Assembly: GCF_002159625.1 (NCBI RefSeq)
Contig: NZ_NFIZ01000006.1
Coordinates: 62,001-126,000 of the forward strand
Reading direction: 5' to 3'
From: Olsenella sp. An285
Lineage (GTDB): Bacteria > Actinomycetota > Coriobacteriia > Coriobacteriales > Atopobiaceae
Length of the DNA stretch: 64,000 bases
Below, one piece after another: positions 18,509 to 27,796 of this stretch. Numbering within the stretch: the stretch's first letter is position 1; the number at the start of each line of letters is the position of its first letter. The position numbers were made by a program, and so were the translations under genes. The notes under the pieces are model-generated. The model was not told the DNA's origin. It worked only from the letters and a program-made list of their open reading frames with translations, and did not search any database.

Positions 18509-19350
18509 TGTCCGCCACGGTCACCAACGTCCAGCGCTTCTCGCTGCACGACGGCGGCGGCATCCGCACGGTCGTCTTTCTCAAGGGCTGCCCCTTCCGC
18601 TGTCCGTGGTGCTGCAACCCGGAGAACCTCTCGAGCGAGCCCGAGGTCTCCTTCAAGGAGCGCCTGTGCATCCACTGCTCGCCGCGCCCGGACGGGGGCC
18701 TCTGCGCGACGCCCCCCGAGGAGTGCCCCACCGGCGCCAAGGAGCTGCTCGGCCGGCGGCGCACCGTCGCCGACCTCATGGCAGAGGCCGCTCGCGACCG
18801 CGCGTTCTTTGAGGAGAGCGGGGGAGGGGTCACGGTCTCGGGAGGGGAGTGCCTGCTCCACCAGGGCTTCCTGCGCGCGTTTCTCGAGGCGTGTCACGCC
18901 GAGGGGCTCGGCACCGCGGTGGAGACCACCCTGGCGCTGCCGCTCGAGGACGTGGCAGGCCTGGTGAGCGCCTGCGACACCTTCCTCGTTGACTTCAAGA
19001 TCGCAGACCGCGCGCGCAGCCTTGAGGTCACGGGGATAGACCCGGACCTCCGCGACGCCAACGTGCGCGCGGTCGTGGCCGCCGGCGGGCACGTGGTGGC
19101 GCGTATGCCCATCATCCCGGGCTTCACGGATGACGAGGCCTGCGTGGCGGCAAACGTGACGCGCATCGTTGGGCTGGGAATCTCGCGGGCGGACGTCCTT
19201 CCCTTCCATCAGCTCGGCCAGGGCAAGTACGACTCCACCGGTCGCGAGTACGCCATGCGCGACGTGCCCCAGCTCTCCGAGAAGGACGTGGAGGCCGTGG
19301 TGGCGCGCTGCGAGGCCGCGGGTCTCGAGGTCGTCGTCCACGGCGAGTAG
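18508..19350 (+). CDS. Glycyl-radical enzyme activase (radical SAM)
   Basis: 280-aa radical SAM enzyme that installs the glycyl radical on its neighbour. The SAM cluster motif C-x3-C-x2-C is CPFRCPWC, preceded by SLHDGGGIRTVVFLKG. A shortened auxiliary ferredoxin insert (CIHC ... C ... CPTGA) suggests one extra 4Fe-4S cluster rather than two. The GGE motif is VSGGECLL. The start is uncertain: ATG 18508 gives the usual N-terminus, but ATG 18451 is also in frame and would add 19 residues encoded by the tandem repeat. Confidence 0.9.
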   Translation: MSATVTNVQRFSLHDGGGIRTVVFLKGCPFRCPWCCNPENLSSEPEVSFKERLCIHCSPRPDGGLCATPPEECPTGAKELLGRRRTVADLMAEAARDRAFFEESGGGVTVSGGECLLHQGFLRAFLEACHAEGLGTAVETTLALPLEDVAGLVSACDTFLVDFKIADRARSLEVTGIDPDLRDANVRAVVAAGGHVVARMPIIPGFTDDEACVAANVTRIVGLGISRADVLPFHQLGQGKYDSTGREYAMRDVPQLSEKDVEAVVARCEAAGLEVVVHGE

Positions 19351-19359
19351 CCCGAAACC

Positions 19360-19400
19360 GTGCAAAGGTGCCTGTCACTTTTGCACAGCTTTGCACAGCT
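19360..19400. repeat. 13-nt-core palindromic element between convergent genes
   Basis: Arms gtgcaaa (19360-19366) and tttgcac (19380-19386) enclose a 13-nt core ggtgcctgtcact. A second tttgcac-containing decamer (ttgcacagct) is duplicated immediately after. It lies between the converging activase and glycosyltransferase genes and could act as a bidirectional terminator. Confidence 0.75.
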
Positions 19401-19402
19401 GG

Positions 19403-20518
19403 CTAGACGCGCCCGCCCCCGAGCCTCTTGCGAGCCGTCTCGAGGGCGAAGCCCAGGCCGTTCTCGCGCACGCGATAGAGCGCCTCGCGCCCGAGGTGGG
19501 CGTAGTAGGGCAGCGAGCTCGCGCGGCCGGCGCGGATGCCGCGCACGCGCGCGAAGAGCCGCTTGCCGGCGGGGCTGATGAGGCCGCTCCTCAGCACGAC
19601 GCCCTCGTCGAGGCGCTCCATCGAGGCCTCGAGAAGCCCCCGCGCGTCCGGCGCGTCCTCGCCCGCGGCGTTCACGGTTATGAGGGCGTAGTTGACGCCG
19701 CGCGCGGCGAGCGCCTCGACCACGCGCGGGTCGCTCACGTTTGCGCGCGCGGCGGCGTCCATCATGTCGTTCCAGCGCTCCAGCGGCACGAGCGGGGAGC
19801 GCGCGGCGAAGCTCTCCGCCTCGTTGAGGTCGCGCTCACGGTAGCGGTAGCCACAGGCCTCGGTGTAGACGATGCGGTCCGTGCGGCAGAGCGTCTCCAC
19901 CAAAAACGGGTTGTCCGCCCAGCCTGCGCCCGGAATCTCCAGGAAGCGGATGCTCTTCTCGGCAAGGTAGCCCCTGCGATAGAGGGCGGACCAGATGGCA
20001 GGGTGGTGCAGCATGAGCTCGATGCCGTCCCCCACGGAGAAGGGCTGCGTGCGCGGCCTCACGCGGCCGCGGTACGGGCAGGCAACGCGGACGGTGCCCC
20101 CGTCGCGCCCCGGCAGCTCGCGCCAGTAGGGGGCCTTGACCACGTCCACGGCCTGCGCACCGCCATGCTCCGACGCGCAGGAGAGGAGGTCTTCCACCCA
20201 GGTGGGCTCGACCGCGTCGTCCGGCTCCACGATGGCGACCCAGGTTCCGCGCGCGATGGAGATGCCGCGGTTGCAGGAGGCGCCGTAGCCCTCGTTGCGC
20301 TTGTCGATGATGACGGTGCGGGAGTCGTCTTTCGCGTGGGCGCGGGTGATGGCCGCCGATCCGTCCGTGGGCCCATCGTTCACGCAGATGATCTCGAGCT
20401 CGCGGTGCGTCTGGGCCTCGATGCTCGAGAGGCATTCGTCGAGCGTTCCCTCCACGTTGTAGATGGGAACGACTATCGAGACGAGGCTCTTCTCGGTTGG
20501 CACAGAGGAGTTGCTCAT
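19403..20518 (-). CDS. Family 2 glycosyltransferase
   Basis: 371-aa GT2 enzyme. The N-terminal nucleotide-binding half is classic: VSIVVPIYNVEGTLDECLSS, IICVNDGPTDGS, and the DxD-like EPDD in VAIVEPDDAVEP. The C-terminal third is basic and resembles that of enzymes for capsule or teichoic-type polymers. Start ATG at 20518. It is transcribed divergently from the next glycosyltransferase. Confidence 0.82.
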   Translation of the reverse strand: MSNSSVPTEKSLVSIVVPIYNVEGTLDECLSSIEAQTHRELEIICVNDGPTDGSAAITRAHAKDDSRTVIIDKRNEGYGASCNRGISIARGTWVAIVEPDDAVEPTWVEDLLSCASEHGGAQAVDVVKAPYWRELPGRDGGTVRVACPYRGRVRPRTQPFSVGDGIELMLHHPAIWSALYRRGYLAEKSIRFLEIPGAGWADNPFLVETLCRTDRIVYTEACGYRYRERDLNEAESFAARSPLVPLERWNDMMDAAARANVSDPRVVEALAARGVNYALITVNAAGEDAPDARGLLEASMERLDEGVVLRSGLISPAGKRLFARVRGIRAGRASSLPYYAHLGREALYRVRENGLGFALETARKRLGGGRV

Positions 20519-20604
20519 GGGACCCCCTGACTTCGGGTGTGGGACGTTTTCGGGGACGTACCCTATACTATACGCGGATTGGCAACGAGCCCGGGAGGGG
20601 TGGG

Positions 20605-21597
20605 ATGAGGCGTCCGGCCATCGTCATAGTGACCTACAAGCGTCAGGGGCTGCTGGCGGAGCTGCTCGACTCCATCCTGGGGCTCACGATCGCGCCGTGG
20701 CGCGTGGTGGTCGTGGACAACGAGAACTCTCCGGAGACCGAGTGCGTGGCCCGCGACTTTGCCGTGCGCGCAGAGGGGCTCTGGGGTCCCACGGCGGACG
20801 ACCCGGACGCGCTCGGCGGCACTGACCGCACGGTCTACGTGCCCATGGAGGAGAACACCGGCGGGTCCGGGGGCTTCTCCGAGGGCGTGCGCCGCGCCTT
20901 TGAGCTGGGCGCCGAGTGGTTCTGGGTCATGGACGACGACGTCGCCGTCCTGCCGGAGGGACTCGAGGTGCTCGCCCGCTGGTCCGAGGAGGCCGACGCC
21001 ATCATGGGCCAGCGGAGGGACTTCGACGGCGGCCACTTCTTCTGGCAGCACCGCTTCTGGCCGCGGCTGGCCATCTACAACCCCCTCTCGCGCGACGGCT
21101 GGCGACCGGGTGAGCGCTACAAGCTCGCAAACGCCCTGTGCTTCGAGGGCGGGTTCTTCTCGCGCCGCGTGGTCCAGCGGATCGGCCTGCCGGACGCCCG
21201 CTTCTTCATCTACCTCGACGACGCCCTCTACGGCTACCTTGCGAGCAAGGTCTGCGACGTCTACTACGTGCCGGACTACGTGCTCTCGCGGCGCCGCGAG
21301 GTTGCCAACAAGGAGATCGGCTCGGTCCGCCAGCTCAACTCCACCTCTGACATGACGCGCTACTACATCACGCGCAACCGCGGCTACATGGCGCGCTACT
21401 TCATGCTCCACGGCGACTACAGCGCGCCCGGCTTTGCGCTGGGCACCTTCCTCACGTTTGCCAAGGAGCTCGTGCGCCTGCTGATCGTGGACCGCAGCCA
21501 CCTCAGAAGCGGCATGGCGCGCCTCGTCGCCGGCCACCGTGACGCGCGCAAGATTCTCCATGACCCTGGCTGGGAGCCCATGCCGCCCCTGGGCTAG
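20605..21597 (+). CDS. Galactofuranosyltransferase-like family 2 glycosyltransferase
   Basis: 330-aa GT2 protein. It starts AIVIVTYKRQGLLAELLDSI and shows the GlfT/rhamnosyltransferase-type features NTGGSGGF and WVMDDDVAVLP (the DDD metal site). The ATG at 20605 after ggaggggtggg is preferred over upstream in-frame codons. Likely acts in surface glycan assembly with the divergent neighbour. A short intergenic region with ccctatactatac near 20560-20572 may hold its promoter. Confidence 0.82.
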   Translation: MRRPAIVIVTYKRQGLLAELLDSILGLTIAPWRVVVVDNENSPETECVARDFAVRAEGLWGPTADDPDALGGTDRTVYVPMEENTGGSGGFSEGVRRAFELGAEWFWVMDDDVAVLPEGLEVLARWSEEADAIMGQRRDFDGGHFFWQHRFWPRLAIYNPLSRDGWRPGERYKLANALCFEGGFFSRRVVQRIGLPDARFFIYLDDALYGYLASKVCDVYYVPDYVLSRRREVANKEIGSVRQLNSTSDMTRYYITRNRGYMARYFMLHGDYSAPGFALGTFLTFAKELVRLLIVDRSHLRSGMARLVAGHRDARKILHDPGWEPMPPLG

Positions 21598-21693
21598 GCC
21601 GGACCCCCTGTCCTTCTCGCTCGCACCGGGACCCGGCGGGCCGCAAGGCGTACAATAAAGAGCTGCCGATACGACCTTGAGAGGGGAAGGCCT

Positions 21694-22989
21694 GTGGCCG
21701 AGAAGCGCGACTTCCTAGATGAGCTCATTGACCTGCAGAGCGACTGGCGGGCCCTTTCCGACCTGCCGGGCAACATGGTCGACTCCCTCGTGGGGGAGGG
21801 TGACCGCCAGGTCTTCAATCCCGCGGACTACAAGGAGAAGCCCTTCGCCAACTCCAACAAGTGCCTGCGGGTCGCCTCCGGGCGCGAGGACGTGTGCTCT
21901 CGCTGCCTGGACGTCTGCCCGGTGAAGGGCGCGCTGAGGATACACAACAAGTCCGTCCTCATTGGCGAGGACTGTCGCAAGTGCGGCCTGTGCGCCGCGG
22001 TGTGCCCCACGGAGACCATCTCCACCCGCAGGCACGCCCCGCGCCAGGTCTACGACCAGATTGCGCGCGTGGCGTCCGCCTACGAGCAGTGCTACGTCAC
22101 CTGCACCCGTGCCCTCAAGCGCGTTCCCAAGGGCAACGAGGTCGTGCTCGCCTGCGTGGGCTCCGTCCCGCGCGACCTCTGGTTCTCCCTGCTCGCGGAC
22201 TACGACAACATCAACGTCTACCTGCCGGTGGGCATCTGCGACCGCTGTCGCACCACCACGGGCGAGGAGGTCTACACCGACGCCATCGCCACCGCCGAGG
22301 AGTGGGCGGACGCGGCCATGGGCCTCGAGGCGGAGGAATCCGCCATGAACCACGAGTTCACGCGCGCCTACAAGCGCAGCCAGTTCGTGAGCGGGGCCAT
22401 CCACTCCGCGGAGCGCCTGGTCTCTCGCACCAACCCGGCGCTCGCCGGCGCCAAGGCGGTGGCAAAGAAGGTCTCCGACCACGCCAAGCGCCTCGACCAG
22501 CTCCAGCGCGACCTCGAGTCCGCGGTGGGCGCCAAGGCCTCCAACAACCGTCAGCGCGTGCTCACGCAGGGGCGCAAGCTCATGATGGGCGCCCTCCAGC
22601 ACGACGAGGGCCTCGCGGACTTCATCCGCCTCGAGGCGCCCGTCTGCGACTCCTCGCTCTGCACCATGTGCGGGGACTGCGCGCAGGTCTGCACCACGCA
22701 CGCGCTCGACCTGGACCGGCAGGGCAACGTCACGGTCAAGAACGCGTACTGCGTGGGCTGCGGCGCGTGCGTCACGGTCTGCGAGGACGGCGCGCTCTCC
22801 ATGGAGCCCATGGACGTGCACGAGCTCGTGATTCCCGACAAGGCGGCCGAGGAGCTCGCGCGCAAGAAGGCTGAGGCCAAGGCCAAGGCGTCCGAGTACA
22901 TGGAGAAGGGCAAGCAGCAGCTGGGGCGCGTGGCGGACGTCCTCGAGAAGCTCGACGACGGGTCCGGCGAGTCCGGGTCCGAGAAGTAG
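21694..22989 (+). CDS. Polyferredoxin-type 4Fe-4S protein
   Basis: 431 aa with two ferredoxin pairs at opposite ends. N-terminal cysteines are C57, C68-x2-C71-x3-C75-P and C94-x2-C97-x2-C100-x3-C104-P. The C-terminal pair (about residues 320-365) has CTMCGDCAQVC and CVGCGACVTVC. Between them is a long helical region without obvious catalytic motifs. The tail is Lys/Ala-rich. GTG start at 21694 after gaggggaagg. Probably an electron carrier or scaffold in anaerobic metabolism; partner unknown. ychF follows 14 bases later. Confidence 0.72.
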   Translation: MAEKRDFLDELIDLQSDWRALSDLPGNMVDSLVGEGDRQVFNPADYKEKPFANSNKCLRVASGREDVCSRCLDVCPVKGALRIHNKSVLIGEDCRKCGLCAAVCPTETISTRRHAPRQVYDQIARVASAYEQCYVTCTRALKRVPKGNEVVLACVGSVPRDLWFSLLADYDNINVYLPVGICDRCRTTTGEEVYTDAIATAEEWADAAMGLEAEESAMNHEFTRAYKRSQFVSGAIHSAERLVSRTNPALAGAKAVAKKVSDHAKRLDQLQRDLESAVGAKASNNRQRVLTQGRKLMMGALQHDEGLADFIRLEAPVCDSSLCTMCGDCAQVCTTHALDLDRQGNVTVKNAYCVGCGACVTVCEDGALSMEPMDVHELVIPDKAAEELARKKAEAKAKASEYMEKGKQQLGRVADVLEKLDDGSGESGSEK

Positions 22990-23003
22990 GTAAGGAGAAG
23001 AAC

Positions 23004-24080
23004 GTGTCGCTTTCCATTGGCATCGTGGGCCTGCCCAACGTGGGCAAGTCGACCCTGTTCACGGCCCTCACCAAGAAGGGCGGCCTCGCGGCCAACTACC
23101 CCTTTGCCACGATCGACCCCAACGTGGGCATCGTGGACGTGCCCGACGAGCGCCTGGCCAAGCTCGCGGAGATCGTGCACCCCGGGCGCATCGTGCCCGC
23201 GACGGTGGAGTTCGTGGACATCGCCGGCCTTGTGAAGGGCGCCAACGAGGGCGAGGGCCTCGGCAACCAGTTCCTCGCCAACATCCGCGAGACCGACGCC
23301 ATCTGCGAGGTCGTCCGCTACTTCAAGGACCCCAACGTCATGCGCGAGGTAGGGCGCGTGGGCGAGTTCGTGGATCCGGCGGGGGACGCCGACACCATCA
23401 TGACCGAGCTCATCCTCGCGGACATCCAGTCCCTCGAGAAGCAGCTCCCGCGCCTTGAGAAGGACGCCAAGCGCGACAAGGAGCTTGCGCCCAAGTACGA
23501 GGTGGCGCGCCGCCTGCTCGCGTGGCTGAACGAGGGCAACCGCGCCGCCACGATGGAGATGACCGACGAGGAGCGCGCCGAGACGCGCGGCCTCTTCCTG
23601 CTTACCATGAAGCCCATCCTCTACGTGGCAAACGTGGACGAGGACGAGCTGGGCGCCGAGCTCGAGCCCATCGACGGCGTGACCCCCATCCCCATCTGCG
23701 CCAAGGTCGAGGCCGAGCTCTCCGAGCTCGAGCCCGAGGAGGCCGCCGAGTACCTCGCGGACCTGGGCCTCGAGAAGAGTGGCCTGGAGACGCTGGCACA
23801 GGCGGCCTATCGCCTGCTGGGCCTCCAGAGCTACTTCACCGCCGGCGAGATGGAGGTCAAGGCCTGGACCGTGCGCGTGGGCGCCAAGGCCCCCGAGGCT
23901 GCCGGAGTCATCCACTCGGACTTCGAGCGCGGCTTCATCAAGGCCGAGGTTGCCAGCTACGAGGACTACGTCACCCTCGGCGGCGAGGCGGGCTGCAAGA
24001 ACGCCGGCAAGCTCCGTATCGAGGGCAAGGACTACGTCGTCCAGGACGGCGACGTGATGCACTTCAGGTTCAACGTGTGA
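23004..24080 (+). CDS. ychF: Redox-regulated ATPase/GTPase YchF
   Basis: 358-aa Obg-family P-loop NTPase that associates with ribosomes. G1 is GLPNVGKST, followed by [12 protein letters not shown], and G3 is VDIAGL. The C-terminal TGS domain includes [13 protein letters not shown] and [18 protein letters not shown] start at 23004 after taaggagaag, right behind the ferredoxin gene, so the two are probably co-transcribed. Confidence 0.95.
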   Translation: MSLSIGIVGLPNVGKSTLFTALTKKGGLAANYPFATIDPNVGIVDVPDERLAKLAEIVHPGRIVPATVEFVDIAGLVKGANEGEGLGNQFLANIRETDAICEVVRYFKDPNVMREVGRVGEFVDPAGDADTIMTELILADIQSLEKQLPRLEKDAKRDKELAPKYEVARRLLAWLNEGNRAATMEMTDEERAETRGLFLLTMKPILYVANVDEDELGAELEPIDGVTPIPICAKVEAELSELEPEEAAEYLADLGLEKSGLETLAQAAYRLLGLQSYFTAGEMEVKAWTVRVGAKAPEAAGVIHSDFERGFIKAEVASYEDYVTLGGEAGCKNAGKLRIEGKDYVVQDGDVMHFRFNV

Positions 24081-24090
24081 CGTCAGGAGG

Positions 24091-24168
24091 GGCCGCCCGC
24101 CGACCTTCACGCAGGAGTGTTCGCGCTTCGCGCTCAAAAACTACTGCTTAGAAGGTCGGCGGGCGGCC
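24091..24168. repeat. Large inverted repeat with structured loop after ychF
   Basis: Perfect 18-bp arms (24091-24108 and 24151-24168, GC-rich) enclose a 42-nt loop that itself holds a second imperfect pairing (gcaggagt / actactgc) and a gcgcttcgcgc hairpin. It lies between the converging ychF and LCP genes. It has no T-run and is separate from the terminator further downstream. Confidence 0.7.
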
Positions 24169-24226
24169 TGCCGTCAGCGATTGAAGGGCGGTCGAGAAGG
24201 GCAGCTGGAAAGGGCGAGAAGGACGA

Positions 24227-24260
24227 GCGGGCCCGCAACCTGTTTGGGTTGCGGGCCCGC
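24227..24260. terminator. Terminator between ychF and the LCP gene
   Basis: Perfect 14-bp stem (gcgggcccgcaacc 24227-24240 with ggttgcgggcccgc 24247-24260) and a 6-nt loop, followed by gttcttctc on the + strand. It lies between convergent genes and probably serves both. Confidence 0.75.
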
Positions 24261-24294
24261 GTTCTTCTCGCCGTGCGTCTGATGCGACGGCTGG

Positions 24295-25902
24295 TTAGCC
24301 CATGTCCTCGCCCAGGAGCACGATGACGTCGTACTCGGTGCTGTAGGTGCCGTCGTTCTCGCGGATGTGGGAGCTGCTGAGCCCCAGCGTCTCGGCCACG
24401 CCCGCGGCCACGCCCTCGGCGCTGCCGTTGTAGTAGATCGTGGTCGTGGTGTTGCCAAACGAGGACGCGTTGTCGGAGCTGGCGTAGAAGCCGGTGTAGT
24501 TGAGGGTGTCGGCCGTGCTCGCGCCCAGGCCGCTGATGCCCGCGCCGTTGAGCACGAAGACGGAGCCAGAGTAGACCGGCGTGACCTCGGGCTCGGTGAC
24601 CGCTTCCTCGTCCTCCTCCGAATCCTCGGACGTGGTGTCGACCTCGCCCTCCGTGATGTTGGAGCCAGAGCCGATGGAACCGGCAACGCCTGCCGTGAAG
24701 TCCTGGCTGGCGTCGGAGTAGGGGGACTCGCCGGCCTCCACGCGCGCCATCATCTCCTCCCAGGCTGCCTGGTTGGGAATCTCGTACCACACGCTGTTGA
24801 TGTACTCGGAGACCGTGGGGGTCTGGCCGGAGTACATGTTGTTGTCCACGTCAAAGCTGCGGAACTGCGCCACGAGGCTGAGGATGTCCGTCGCGCTGAA
24901 GTCCGTGCTCACGCTGTCCGCGAGCTCGGAGACCGTGGTCGCCATGGTGGCGATGTCACCGAGCTGGAGGACCTTCTTCACGATGGCGCCGATCACCATG
25001 CGCTGGTTGGCGGCGCGGTAGAAGTCGCCTCCGCCGTAGTCGTCGTAGGCGTGGCGCGCGCGGCACAGGCCAAGGGCGGTGGCGCCGTCGATGGTCTGCG
25101 TGCCGGCGGGCAGGTCGATGACGGCGTAGTCGTCGTGGATTGCCACCGGCAGCGTGACCTCGATGCCGCCGATGGTGTCAACGATGGAGGTGAGCTGCTC
25201 GAAGTCCACCTCGGCGTAGTGCGAGATGTCCACGTCTGCAAAATCGGAGACGATCTCGGTCATGTACGCCGCGCCGCCGATGGCGTAGGCGTCGTTGATC
25301 TTTCGCTCGCCGTTCTCGCCCATGTCCACGAGGGTGTCGCGCGGGATGGAGACGAGGGTCACCTTTTGTGCGGGCGCGTCCACGCGCGTGAGGATGATGG
25401 TGTCGGCACGGAAGTTGGAGGTGTCGGCGCCCCACTCCTCCGCTCGGCCCTCGCTCTTGTCGACGCCCAGGAGCAGCATGTAGAAGGGCTCCTGGGGCTC
25501 CACTGCCACGAGCTGCTGGCGGAGGTCGTCGCTCACCACGTCCTTGTCCGCAAGGCGGCCGTTGAGGTCCGCGAGCCACAGGCCCACCGCCGTGCCCGCC
25601 CCGGCGAGCACCACCAGGACGGTGACGAGAAGGACCTTGAGCACGCGGCCCGCACCCTTCTTCCTGCGGCGCTGGCGATAGGCCTCAACGCCCTCGGCGC
25701 GGGAGGGCGCCATGTGGGCGCCGGCAGGGCGCCCCGAGGAGGAGCGGCGGCTCGTGCGCGGCTCGGTCATGGGGCGCGGCTCGGCCGCCTGCCGCGCCGC
25801 GGCTGCGGGCTGTGCCTCAGCGGCCCCGCGCCCGTAGCGGCTCTCCGAGTAGCGCGCCTGCTCGGCGCTGGTCATCTGCCGGTGTTTTCTCTTGTCGGCC
25901 AC
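24295..25902 (-). CDS. LytR-CpsA-Psr family cell-wall polymer ligase
   Basis: 535 aa: long basic cytoplasmic tail, one membrane helix (about 88-110), LCP catalytic domain (about 135-310) and a C-terminal LytR_C domain (about 440-530), separated by an acidic Ser/Glu linker. Catalytic-type residues appear in LLGVDKSEGR, RADTIILTRVD and VSIPRDTLVDM; RARHAYDDYGGGDFYRAANQR is the family's substrate-binding segment. It attaches glycopolymers to peptidoglycan outside the membrane. GTG start at 25902 after agaagggg. Divergent from guaA. Confidence 0.93.
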   Translation of the reverse strand: MADKRKHRQMTSAEQARYSESRYGRGAAEAQPAAAARQAAEPRPMTEPRTSRRSSSGRPAGAHMAPSRAEGVEAYRQRRRKKGAGRVLKVLLVTVLVVLAGAGTAVGLWLADLNGRLADKDVVSDDLRQQLVAVEPQEPFYMLLLGVDKSEGRAEEWGADTSNFRADTIILTRVDAPAQKVTLVSIPRDTLVDMGENGERKINDAYAIGGAAYMTEIVSDFADVDISHYAEVDFEQLTSIVDTIGGIEVTLPVAIHDDYAVIDLPAGTQTIDGATALGLCRARHAYDDYGGGDFYRAANQRMVIGAIVKKVLQLGDIATMATTVSELADSVSTDFSATDILSLVAQFRSFDVDNNMYSGQTPTVSEYINSVWYEIPNQAAWEEMMARVEAGESPYSDASQDFTAGVAGSIGSGSNITEGEVDTTSEDSEEDEEAVTEPEVTPVYSGSVFVLNGAGISGLGASTADTLNYTGFYASSDNASSFGNTTTTIYYNGSAEGVAAGVAETLGLSSSHIRENDGTYSTEYDVIVLLGEDMG

Positions 25903-26108
25903 AACGGCCCCTTCTGTTGTGGAGGCCTGTGGCCCCGCTGGCGGCTCGATTCAGACGCATAAATGATAGAGAAGTTGGGTGAATGACGCATGAAGGGCCC
26001 AAAAATGGGCGCGTTTTCCAGAAAACCGGCAATAATGTTGAGGTTGCATTTCCTGAATCACGTTCCGGCGCACGGCTCTCCGTGCGCGTCGAGAAGACCG
26101 GAGGATGT

Positions 26109-27698
26109 ATGAGCGAGGCCACCCCCAAGCAGTTCGTCGCGGTTCTGGACTTTGGCGCCCAGTACGGCCAGCTGATCGCGCGTCGCGTGCGCGATCTGCA
26201 CGTGTACTCGGAGATCGTGCCGTGCGACATCCCCGCAGACGAGCTCGCCGCCATGGGGCCCTCCGCCATCATCCTCTCCGGCGGCCCGGCCTCCGTCTAC
26301 GCGGAGGACGCGCCCAGGATCGACCCGGGTGTCCTCGAGCTTGGCGTGCCGGTGCTCGGCTTCTGCTACGGGCACCAGATCATGGCGGTGACGCTGGGCG
26401 GCGAGGTCGCGCACTCTGAGGTGGGCGAGTATGGCCCGGCCACGATCGTGCGCGACGGCGAGTCCGCTCTGTTCGCGGACACGCCCGACGAGCAGACCGT
26501 GTGGATGAGCCACCGCGACGCCGTGAGCCGCGTGCCCGAGGGCTTCGTCGTCACGTCCTCCACGGACGTGTGCCCGGTGGCCTCCATGGAGTGCCCCGAG
26601 CGCAGGCTCTTCTCGACCCAGTTCCACCCGGAGGTGCGCCACACCGAGCACGGCCGTGCGCTGCTGGAGAACTTCCTCTTTGGCATCTGCGGACTCGACG
26701 CCACCTGGACCATGGACAACATCATTGAGGAGAAGGTCGCGGAGATCCGCGCGCAGGTGGGCGACCGCAAGGTCATCCTGGGCCTCTCTGGCGGCGTGGA
26801 CTCCTCCGTGGTGGCCGCGCTCGTGCACCGCGCCATCGGTGACCAGCTGACCTGCGTCTTCGTGAACCACGGCATGCTCCGCAAGGGCGAGCCGGAGATG
26901 GTCGAGGAGGTCTTCCGCGATCAGTTCCAGGTGCCGCTCGTGCACGTCCACGCAGAGCGCCGCTACGAGCGTCTGCTCGCCGGCGTGACCGAGCCGGAGG
27001 AGAAGCGCCGCCGCATTGGCTCCGAGTTCTGGAAGGTCTTCTTCGACGAGGCCCAGCGCATCGGCGGCGTGGAGATGCTCGCGCAGGGCACCATCTATCC
27101 GGACATCATCGAGTCCGGCGCGCGCAAGACGGGCGGCAAGGCCTCCACGATCAAGAGCCACCACAACCTGATCCCCTTCCCCGAGGGCGTGCACTTTGAC
27201 CTCATCGAGCCGCTCGACCACTTCTTCAAGGACGAGGTGCGCGAGCTGGGCGTGGCGCTCGGTCTGCCCGACCGCATGGTCTACCGTCAGCCGTTCCCGG
27301 GACCGGGCCTTGCCATCCGCATCATCGGCGAGGTGACCTCCGAGAAGCTCGAGATCCTCAAGAACGCCGACGCCATCGTGCGCGAGGAGCTGGACGCCTA
27401 CAACGAGCGCCTCTTTGAGGAGACGGGCGAGCGCAACTCCGAGCACAGCTGCTGGCAGTACTTTGCCGTGCTGCCCGACATCCGCTCCGTGGGCGTCATG
27501 GGCGACGAGCGCACCTACGCGCGCCCGGTGATCGTGCGCGCGGTGGAGTCGAGCGACGCGATGACCGCGGACTGGGCGAAGCTGCCCTACGACGTGCTGG
27601 GCCGCATCTCGAGCCGCATCGTGGCCGAGGTGCCCGGCGTGAACCGCGTGGTCTATGACGTCACGCCCAAGCCTCCCGCGACGATCGAATGGGAATAA
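26109..27698 (+). CDS. guaA: GMP synthase (glutamine-hydrolysing), full length
   Basis: 529-aa two-part enzyme converting XMP to GMP. The class I glutaminase half has the nucleophile in GFCYGHQIM and the partner FHPEV. The PP-loop ATP pyrophosphatase is [13 protein letters not shown], and the C-terminal dimerisation domain ends PPATIEWE. The frame is open upstream to 25983, but ATG at 26109 after ccggagg gives the family N-terminus. A second, glutaminase-less copy lies at 61683-62669. Confidence 0.95.
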   Translation: MSEATPKQFVAVLDFGAQYGQLIARRVRDLHVYSEIVPCDIPADELAAMGPSAIILSGGPASVYAEDAPRIDPGVLELGVPVLGFCYGHQIMAVTLGGEVAHSEVGEYGPATIVRDGESALFADTPDEQTVWMSHRDAVSRVPEGFVVTSSTDVCPVASMECPERRLFSTQFHPEVRHTEHGRALLENFLFGICGLDATWTMDNIIEEKVAEIRAQVGDRKVILGLSGGVDSSVVAALVHRAIGDQLTCVFVNHGMLRKGEPEMVEEVFRDQFQVPLVHVHAERRYERLLAGVTEPEEKRRRIGSEFWKVFFDEAQRIGGVEMLAQGTIYPDIIESGARKTGGKASTIKSHHNLIPFPEGVHFDLIEPLDHFFKDEVRELGVALGLPDRMVYRQPFPGPGLAIRIIGEVTSEKLEILKNADAIVREELDAYNERLFEETGERNSEHSCWQYFAVLPDIRSVGVMGDERTYARPVIVRAVESSDAMTADWAKLPYDVLGRISSRIVAEVPGVNRVVYDVTPKPPATIEWE

Positions 27699-27699
27699 A

Positions 27700-27773
27700 T
27701 TCCGCCTGATTTTCTCCAAAACTTGCTTTATTACGGCCTTATTTTCGCCATTCTGTGCGAAAATAAGGCCGTA
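27700..27773. repeat. Leader repeat A, copy 1 (palindrome upstream of an ATPase gene)
   Basis: A 17-bp perfect inverted repeat (27732-27748 with 27757-27773, 8-nt loop) is preceded by the tract ttccgcctgattttctccaaaa. Copy 2 is at 43010-43082. The palindrome ends 24 bases before the ATG of the ATPase gene at 27797, so it can be a leader hairpin or operator for that gene, or the terminator of guaA. Confidence 0.75.
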
Positions 27774-27796
27774 TCTATTTTAGGAGAGGAGCTTGT

